Positions 57,021 to 64,000 of a stretch of 64,000 nt of DNA are shown here, piece by piece. Source of the DNA: Athripsodes cinereus (taxonomy: Eukaryota; Arthropoda; Insecta; Trichoptera; Leptoceridae); the NCBI GenBank assembly GCA_947579605.1, contig OX388321.1, positions 16,855,614 through 16,919,613 of the forward strand, written 5' to 3'. Position 1 is the first letter of the stretch. Every line of letters begins with the position of its first letter. Made by a program: the position numbers and the translations under genes. Under the pieces are notes generated by a model. That model saw only the letters and a program-made list of their open reading frames with translations, was not told the origin of the DNA and made no database searches.

Positions 57021-57636
57021 CAAGTAATAGAAGAAGTCAATGAGTACAAATATCTTGGTCATAGTATAGTACTTTCTCGAGATAATCAGACCACTGAGCT
57101 ACAGAGGAGAATTGGTCTTGGATAGGCAGCCTACGGAAATCTCAAGAAATTCTTCACTAGCAGCATTCCCCAATGCCTAAAGCGGAAAATGTACGACCAA
57201 TGTGTGCTGCCAGTATTGAGCTATGGGGCAGAAACTTTGACTCTAACCAAGTCAACTATCAAGAAACTCCGTGTAGCTCAAAGAAAGCATGAAAGAGCGA
57301 TGCTACAAATAAAACTCTCTGATCGCATTAGAAACACAGAAATACGTAGAAGATCGGGAGTTACGGATGTTATCGAAAGAGTTGCAAGGTTGAAGTGGCC
57401 ATGGGCAGGGCATGTTGCTAGACTTAAAGATTCAAGATGGACAAAAAGGGTAGTGGAGTGGAGACCTCGTGAAGATAAAAGGAGTAGAGGAAGACCTCCA
57501 ACACGTTGGTCAGACGACATTAGAAAAATCGCCGGTGACTGGTTGCAGAAAGCCCAGGACAGAGATGCCTGGAAACATATGGGGGAGGCTTATGTTCAGC
57601 AGTGGACAGGAATAGCTGCATAAGTAAGTAAGTAAG
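57021..57636 (+). mobile_element. 5'-truncated RTE-clade retrotransposon with 12-bp TSD
   Basis: The 12-mer taagtcctaatc lies at 57009-57020 and 57637-57648. The insert ends with the ORF stop immediately followed by a (taag)n tail (57621-57636) and no poly(A), as is known for RTE-clade elements. Exact TSDs and a single stop in about 200 codons indicate a recent event, the freshest coding insertion in the window. Confidence 0.9.
57024..57623 (+). pseudogene. RTE-clade reverse transcriptase C-terminus
   Basis: A frame of 200 codons including the stop. It begins VIEEVNEYKYLGHSIVLSRD, contains the thumb-region text MYDQCVLPVLSYGAETLTLT (codon 56 on), the basic stretch LRVAQRKHERAMLQ, 'RLKWPWAGHVARLKDSRW', 'RSRGRPPTRWSDDIRK' and the end GEAYVQQWTGIAA. 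All of this is the known order downstream of the RT catalytic core in RTE-type proteins. The AP endonuclease and the catalytic FxDD region are missing. One TAG at 57123-57125 replaces the W of a GWAA-type motif. The ATG at 57189 is an internal methionine. Without the polymerase core it cannot make an active enzyme; it is a passenger of 5' truncation. Confidence 0.9.
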
Positions 57637-57648
57637 TAAGTCCTAATC

Positions 57649-57879
57649 ACAGCTTCTTTTGAACTTATTATTCTTGGATAACCAGTATCAGTACCACATG
57701 CAAGATACTTCAATGTATCACTTTAGAATAATATTACAAGTGATTTGGAAAAACGTCTCAAATAATGTGATATTTTATAAATTAAAGTTTATGCACAAAT
57801 TTTGATGACGTATAAATCCTCTCTGATCCTAGCTGGATTATATTATAGTCTAATAGTTAATAAGATTTACCGTGGAGTA
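57649..57879. other. AT-rich DNA, nothing recognised
   Basis: Resumes the pre-insertion sequence after the target duplication. Confidence 0.4.
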
Positions 57880-58100
57880 GGCATCCGGAATACAAAAAGT
57901 TTTTATTTTTAGTAAATTTTTGAGTTTCCTCTAAAAGACAACTGTGTGAAACATCATATACCTAAAAATCATATAACACCGCGATGAGAGGAATGTCACC
58001 CATGCTGAATGTCTTGTTTTTTTATGGCACAGATAGGATGATATGTTTTTTACATGTAGTTAGTCCAATGGAGATGTAATGATGGTGTAGTGTAGATGAT
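57880..58100 (-). repeat. Family A, diverged copy
   Basis: 'gagtttcctctaaaagacaa', 'ccgcgatgagaggaatgtca', 'cccatgctgaatgtcttg' and 'gatgatggtgtagtgtag'-like text follow family A in reverse with many changes. Confidence 0.6.
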
Positions 58101-58480
58101 TATTTATTTATTTTATTTATTTTTACAATATTAAAGAATCAAACAGTCATAACATAACATGTTAACAATTAATACACTCAACACGTGGACCAGCAAAGAT
58201 TCCACTCTTACCAGAAATGTCTTAGTCTTAAGAAAAATAGCAAAAGTTAAAATTCTCTAAAAAAGTCAAAGTAAATTTAAAAACAATAATAATACAATAT
58301 TTAAAAATAATACAAAAATATAAAAGTAAAAAATCCCAAAATACTAGAAATCAGTCTTCCAGTCTCATTAGTCTTGAGAAAAAAAGTAAAAGTTAAAATT
58401 TTCTAAAATAATTCAAATTAGGTAAATCTAAAAATAAAAAATCCCAAAATACTAGAAATCAAAAAAAAATCACCAATCCA
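58100..58480 (-). mobile_element. Non-LTR 3' end (family C), copy 2, with internal repeats
   Basis: The first 160 bp match 27622-27790 (ttaacaattaatacactcaa ... ccactcttaccagaaatgtc). Beyond this, 'aaaaatcccaaaatactaga' recurs at 58326 and 58437, and 'cttgagaaaaa' with 'agtaaaagttaaaatt' recurs near 58225 and 58373. This gives an A-rich internal duplication absent from copy 1. Confidence 0.6.
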
Positions 58481-59486
58481 GTATGAGTTACAAAGCCCAA
58501 TCAAATACACAGCCAATATCCAATTATTACCAATATTTGGTAAACACAAATATTATTTTTCCTGTTTAACATTATTGTCACTCCATTCCTGCTCATGAGA
58601 AACCGAAGATGGGAACAATATTTTCAATACACACAGACTTAATACCATTATTTTTTCCTCTGTTGATATATACGGGTATTATTTTTATTATTGCTATAGA
58701 TATATAGATTCCGCAAGAATATATTGCACAAGCGGGAGTAAGGAAATATTTTATGTTAAACCTTTTTTTAGAAATTATATTAAAAGCCTTTCTATCTTAT
58801 TTTAAAAGCTGTGTCTTTTCTTCAAGGAACAGGATTTTTTCTTATCTTGTTCGAATATTCTATAACGGTTTATTGTTTTTTTTTTGAAATCCCAATACCT
58901 TTTATGCTTTCGCGGATAAGAAAAAATATATTTTTTTAAAGATATTTTTAGTTCTATCTCAATAAAGATGAATAAGATTATTTCGAAATATTAATCCGTT
59001 CAGTACCGAGATAACTTAAAATAAGATTTTTGTATAAAATAACACAAAAAATGTTATTTTTTATTTTTTGTGAGCAACCTGTGTCAACAGTGTGGTTATA
59101 ACATTTTGAACTTCTTTAATTATTCTAATCTTACTGAAAGTTTTGCTTCCAAATTTATTTTATGGGAAAAAAATTACGGCTGGCTAACAAATTGAATTAT
59201 ATTTTTTGTGACTATTCCAACTCAATTCAACTATTGATTATAATTTGGGTTTGTATCTAACAGTTGCAAATGTCAATTTTTTATGACTTAGTTTGACTCT
59301 TTCTTAGACTTTAAGCCAGTGAAAATCTTTTAAAAGACGAGTTATGTGACAAATTTAGTTGGCATTGTAGATCAAACTTATATATTTATTTTGTGCTTTT
59401 AGATGACTAGCTACTCTGCTTATGGAAAATGTCGTGCAAGAAAGAAAATAGCAATTTTTTTCTACCATTCAACAAAATTATTTATA
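58481..59486. other. AT-rich DNA, nothing recognised
   Basis: No gene or repeat recognised. Confidence 0.4.
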
Positions 59487-59670
59487 CTATTACGGTTTTC
59501 CCCACCACTAGGGTAGCCAATGGAACAGCTGAATATAATCAACACGCAAATCGTCCTCTCCATGCCTATAAATTGAGACATTCACGATGGGCGGCATACC
59601 TCATCTCTGAATTGAAAATGTAAAATGTCTTTATACGTGATGTTTTCCAAACATCTGTCTTTTACAGGAA
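59487..59670 (+). repeat. Family A, diverged copy
   Basis: 'tactattacggttttcccca', 'agggtagccaatggaacagc', 'cgtcctctccatgcc', 'cattcacgatgggcggcata' 'cctcatc' and 'catctgtcttttacagga' follow the family order. Confidence 0.65.
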
Positions 59671-60185
59671 TAATAATAAATAAATTAATAAAATTAAAAA
59701 TTAAAAGCAAGCCAAATCCATTTCATCTTTATTTCTTTAATACTAACGCCATTCGTTTAACACTGCGTTTATTAAGGGCATCTTATAGATAAAATGAAAT
59801 GAAAATTAGAAGAAAAAATAATAATATCTTTAACGTTTCTGGATCCTTCAAGTTTCTTTGATTTTTTTTCTAAGTATTATATTATGTGGTAGGTGGTAGG
59901 TACTGTGGCTTTATTAAACTATAAAAGACCCCTCGGATGATGATAATGAAACTTATTTATAAAATAAAGATAAAGTCTTCATTAGCAAACAGCTTTTCTA
60001 AGACAATAAGCTCACTTTCCGTAGTCGCTTTTTATTTTCGAGTGTATTGACAACTTAAAAAAAACACACTCATTACTCACTTTGCCCATCTATCTACCGT
60101 TACGACATGGCTTTCAACTCACACTCTCACAAATGGCTTACAGATTAACTTCATTAAATGAACATAATAAGTTATCTTAATCATG
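59671..60185. other. AT-rich DNA, nothing recognised
   Basis: No gene or repeat recognised. Confidence 0.35.
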
Positions 60186-60277
60186 GATGACCTGTTCAGA
60201 GCAGCACAGGACAGGGAGGTTTTCGCCGGAGTGATCGCCAACGTCGGGGGGACCTGACATGGCACAGAAAGAAGAAG
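60186..60277 (+). mobile_element. Very short RTE 3' end, copy 2, with 7-bp TSD
   Basis: 92 bp: DDLFRAAQDREVFAGVIANV then GGT-stop (60255-60257), then 'catggcacagaaagaagaag'. Flanked by aatcatg at 60179-60185 and 60278-60284. Same 3' end as the 19.5-, 43.5- and 62.3-kb copies. The reading is intact, so this is one of the least decayed copies. Confidence 0.85.
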
Positions 60278-60589
60278 AATCATGTTTTTGATCTTTTGGA
60301 ACATCTGCTTACTTAATTTTTTTAACGATGCTAGTAAAAAAAACAGAATGATTTAATTTTCGGCCGCCCACATTTCTGCGAACCCTTTCTCACATCCATG
60401 TTTACTCTCTTTGTCACTCTATCTTATATTTTTTGAGCAATATTAATTATATTTTTGGCACAATCTTGTGTATGACAAAGTATGAAAATTTATCCCAAAA
60501 TACATCCATATATGAATGATTATCCAGAAACATGGTTTAGTTTCAATAATTCTTAAAAATTATTTAGGAATATAACTTTTATTAACTTC

Positions 60590-60876
60590 TTCTTCTTTTC
60601 CCTGGTCAATTATTAGTCTCACATGGTGGTGGGGTCTGCCTTTCCTGTTTGGTTACGCCACTTGGTTCTTTCAAACGCATCCTCATGGGAAACATCACAG
60701 CTCCGCATGCCTTGTCTCACTACTTCACGCCATCTGCGCTTTGGCCTTCCTCTTGGTCTCTTGCCAATAACCTCGATACATTGAGCTTTATTGCCTACAT
60801 ACTCAGGTGGTCTCCTGGCCACATGGCCATACCATCGCAATCTGCTTTCATGTATTTTATCCGAGATAAACTTTTA
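60590..60876 (-). mobile_element. RTE-like C-terminus, nearly intact, third lineage
   Basis: Minus frame from about 60876 to the stop before 60619: FISDKIHESRLRWYGHVARR, then IGKRPRGRPKRRWREVVRQG, and MRSCDVSHEDAFERTKWRNQ. 'LRWYGHV.R', 'RPRGRPK.RW' and 'DA.DR..WR' are the known blocks of the RTE/BovB-like C-terminus. No stop or frameshift in about 85 codons. The 3' tail is gaagaagaag-rich in minus sense. Possible TSD: aacttttattaac (60577-60589) against aacttttatgaac (about 60868-60880), one mismatch. Confidence 0.8.
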
Positions 60877-60924
60877 TGAACTAAAAAAAATAAGAAATTA
60901 AGCGTGATATTATCATGCGCATAA

Positions 60925-61028
60925 ATTCAAATTCAAATATTTTTTCTATTTAAGTAAGATTTACAACTTAATAATATTATATACCTACACACCTTATTAC
61001 TAAAAAAAAAACACATTTATTACATATT
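60925..61028 (-). mobile_element. Non-LTR 3' end (family B), copy 2
   Basis: 'aaattcaaattcaaat', 'tttacaacttaataatatta' and 'cttattactaaaaaaaaaac' match the 28.1-kb copy. Confidence 0.6.
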
Positions 61029-62256
61029 TGACCCTCAAAATTGAGTGCTTTGAGGGTTTAAATGTGTTTAAATGTAAATATAAATTTTATTTAAATAAAA
61101 TTTATAAGTAAATCAAGAACATAATACAAATAGTATTTAGTATAATATGTTTAATAAACATTCACGTTGGTTTTGTGGTCATCTACTCCTGAAAGTTAAT
61201 TCAAGGAACCCATTTTCTTTAATGTCTTTTTATATTTAATTAAAGACAATAAATATACATACCAATTTTCCTAATTGGTATGAGAAATGTAAATAGGTAG
61301 TAACCCAGCATGATTCTTAGGAATTTGGTTGTACTCTGTAGTAGGTATTCACTAAATGTGGCTTGTCTAACCCACGCTAAGTTAAATAATATCAGTCGTA
61401 AATATATAGAGAATATCGAACAATTCAGTAGGGCTTAATTCAATCTAAGACACATATAGTGGAATATAATGCAAATTTAATCAAAGTAAGTGTTCCCCAA
61501 AATGTTATATAAATCCACAATATTGTATTATTTGAGAAGGATTGGATCGGGGGTTCTCTTGTCTCATTCTCTCTCTCACTGTCCCATACCAACCAATTGT
61601 CTTTATAACACAAATGGACATAAAATGAAAACTGTTCACGCTTGCAGTATGACCAAATGCGACATTCCAAAAAACAATTAGTATATATCCACTTGAGAAT
61701 ATCCTAGGAGATAAGTAAAATTACAGACATTTTAAGGGTATTATTTTAGAATGCACGTTGTATTCCGCTTGAATAATAATAATAATTTACTCGTTCTAGA
61801 AAGATATCTGTCGACATGTTATATTAAAACATTGGCAGGCTATTTTAGACTTTCGACCTCCAAGACAATCCAAATCTCCCGACCTATATTTATTTCATTG
61901 ATATTTAACATAATTCTGTAGATTTTTTCAGCAAAGGTTTACGCATTTATCAATCAAAAATTTGGATGGATGCACTTATTTAAAAAGAAAAATAACTTCG
62001 GCCACTTTTAAGTTTCTTTCCAAAAATAATATATTATCTTGTGGTATTGATTGATCAAATTGCATCTTTCCAACAGATTTACTTTTGGGGCAGAAGATTA
62101 TGTACATTAAGATTTAAAATATGTGTAATGATACCTACAATCTTAATTTTTTCAATGATTTTTGCATTTAATTCGAATGCAGTACTTTGGTGTACAAATT
62201 TAAACGTTATTGTGATAATCTTCATGTGGCAAGCTGGAAAAAATGGCATATGGCAG
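61029..62256. other. AT-rich DNA, nothing recognised
   Basis: A small inverted repeat (accctcaaa / tttgagggt) at 61030-61060. Opposite-strand open frames at 61440-61681 of 76 and 63 codons have no known motif. Confidence 0.4.
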
Positions 62257-62267
62257 CAAGAGGCAAT

Positions 62268-62361
62268 CTTCTTCTGTAGGTGCCCTGTCAGGTCCCCCCG
62301 ACGTTGGCGATCACTCTGGCATAGGCGTCTCGGTCCTGCGCTGTCTGGAATAACTCCTCCA
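62268..62361 (-). mobile_element. Very short RTE 3' end, copy 3, with 11-bp TSD
   Basis: 94 bp on the minus strand: EELFQTAQDRDAYARVIANV then GGT-stop and the tail (cagggcacctacagaagaag). caagaggcaat flanks it at 62257-62267 and 62362-62372. The variant residues (QT, DAY, R) place it in a subfamily different from the 60.2-kb copy. It lies inside an apparent 125-codon plus frame (62041-62418), which is therefore not a gene. Confidence 0.9.
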
Positions 62362-62372
62362 CAAGAGGCAAT

Positions 62373-64000
62373 AAGCTCATCAATATATATAATAAAATTG
62401 CTTATACAGTGTGTATAGAAACTAGCGCCTCTAGCGACACAATGTTTCGCTGGATATTAAATATTTTCACGCATGTCTAAGCTAGATAACATAACAATGC
62501 ATATTTGTGTTAGCAAATATGTTCAAGTCTTACCACCCTATTGATGGATCGACAGATAGAGACTTGTCTTAAGGGATTCACTTAAGGCTTATAGGGGTAC
62601 CACTAGATTACAGGCTTAAACTCCTGACGAAGGGTACTTAAAATAGACGCCTTACATATGACTTGACAATTACAGGATTTTACCCTCATTTACTTTGCCG
62701 CTTTATTAATTAATCATTATTATTATTAATTGATCGGAGAATCGCTTTGATTTATAAACTTCTTTATTTGAATATTCAATATACAATTAATTTCAATTAT
62801 AATACAGAAATACAGAGAATTATTGTCATTAATTATTCTATTATAATTTGTTCCTTCAATAAGGCAGGAACACTTTCAACTAAGTAGTAATTGGGATTAT
62901 AATTACTACAGAGTACAGACTGTCTACCTACCTTGCTACCTAATTTACAAATTTAATTTGAATTAAATTTCTTGTTTTAATTGTGCCTCTATTATTGTAA
63001 TGAATAAAACTAATACGGAATTATATTTTGTAAATCATCTCGTATTCTATCCTGAAAATATTTATCAATACGTTTGTAATAAATGGTTTCGTAATTGGCT
63101 GTTTCTGTTTTTTGATTCAACGCTATGAAAATTTGCGTTGACATAAATATATTATGCTCAACAGATGTCGTCGAATATAATGGTTTGGAAAAGGAACTGT
63201 GAACGATCCATGGGTAAAGTAAAACAAGCCTATGCCGATTCGTAAGCACTAAGGGCATATTGTGCAGATAAGGTGCCTGTTGAGCACTCTTGCAGGTGTA
63301 AAAAATCCAGTTACATGCGAAAACCTCGTTTAACACAATTAACTAATTTATAGAATCTCAAAATTACTTAACTATAAAATAAGGCATACAAATGAAAAAT
63401 ATTTAGCTCATTATACACATAAAAATATATCGAAATATTTCCGTCATATCTCTTCACAAATAAAAACCTGACAGAGGATTGAGTTCTATCATCGAAATTA
63501 ACTTTCATTTTCGACATTTTATGAAGAGATATCTCACATCGGGCTTTTTTTCATATCCTCGTAATCTAATACTCTTGTGAAAAATTATTATTATTGATAG
63601 CTTTATCAACAGCGATACCTTTTTTCATCCTGAACTTCATAAAAATTGGCAAAAATAATAATCTTTCCATTAAAAGACGAGTCGTTTTGTCAATGTATGT
63701 ATCTGTAGGTATATTTTAATGTCTTTTATGGCTGCTTTTATAATGAACAGTACTGAAGATAGAAGAAGGTGGTGACGGGCGACATTTTGTCAGACGATCA
63801 TCATCTTCAGCAACGAGAAAATCCACGAGGGAAAGAAAGAGAAAAGGTCGCTTTTACGAGAAACTTGTAGCTCCTAAGATTCTTGTGGTCTTTGTGCATA
63901 CTTATTTTGTGTCGACAATGTTATTATAAGCTCGGTAATGTGGAAATTCTATGAAATAATTATGAAAAATGTTCAACATTACCACCCTTACTCGTAAAAA
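62373..64000. other. AT-rich DNA to the window end
   Basis: A 108-codon minus frame (63010-63336) shows no domain I recognise. An inverted repeat (atatctcttca / tgaagagatat) lies at 63449-63532. 63755-63885 is GC- and purine-richer, unassigned. Confidence 0.4.

Noticed and set aside
57278..57520. 80-codon minus-strand open frame
   Set aside because: Shadow of the RTE coding fragment at 57024-57623.
60649..60879. 76-codon plus-strand open frame
   Set aside because: Shadow of the RTE-like ORF on the minus strand.
62041..62418. 125-codon open frame
   Set aside because: It runs antisense through a TSD-flanked RTE insertion, so it cannot be an old gene.
63010..63336. 108-codon minus-strand open frame
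   Set aside because: No domain recognised; nothing in the neighbourhood supports an exon.

Overview
The window looks like insect nuclear DNA, most likely from a butterfly or moth. This is an inference from strongly AT-rich sequence, RTE-clade reverse-transcriptase C-termini of the kind common in Lepidoptera, tRNA-headed SINEs, and abundant short foldback elements. I found no convincing host gene, no functional tRNA or rRNA gene, no operon-like structure and no bacterial feature. The long open frames either lie in AT-rich DNA without recognisable similarity or fall inside repeats. The region is best read as intergenic or intronic DNA shaped by waves of transposition.

Layout. 1-966 is a foldback/TIR element with 65-bp perfect inverted ends. 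2696-3491 is a dead non-LTR reverse-transcriptase tail with a poly(A) end. 4453-4664 is a tRNA-headed SINE. 8141-8527 is a 3 x ~129-bp minisatellite. 8642-9524 is a copy of the window's commonest repeat (called family A here), split by an R1-like insertion. 13707-13807 is a 101-bp insert between 14-bp direct repeats. 15554-15802 is a 249-bp insert made mostly of a hairpin with 96-nt arms. 19503-20308 is an RTE relic hit by a MITE and partly duplicated as a 247-bp tandem. 31846-32652 is a 116-bp satellite of seven units. 36.9-39.7 kb holds two more RTE-like tails and a foldback element. 43217-43433 is a MITE. 47.6-47.95 kb is a GC-richer island I cannot explain. 50.4, 57.0, 60.2, 60.6 and 62.3 kb carry further RTE-type fragments, three of them with clear target-site duplications. 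55599-55927 is a TSD-bounded insert with an inverted duplication.

How the parts relate. The elements act on one another rather than forming a pathway. Family A (13 recognisable copies, about 240 bp) is the main substrate for later insertions: R1-like DNA split one copy and the 55.6-kb retroposon split another. A MITE entered the 19.5-kb RTE copy, and a tandem duplication then copied part of that relic. These nestings give a relative chronology.

Most interesting signals: very short RTE 3' ends whose 5' breakpoints fall at nearly the same base in three copies; the long hairpin insert at 15.6 kb; the inverted duplication inside the TSDs at 55.6 kb; and the R1-like insert whose poly(A) lies on the opposite strand to its coding fragment. 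Family identities come from reading motifs by eye and were not checked against any database.
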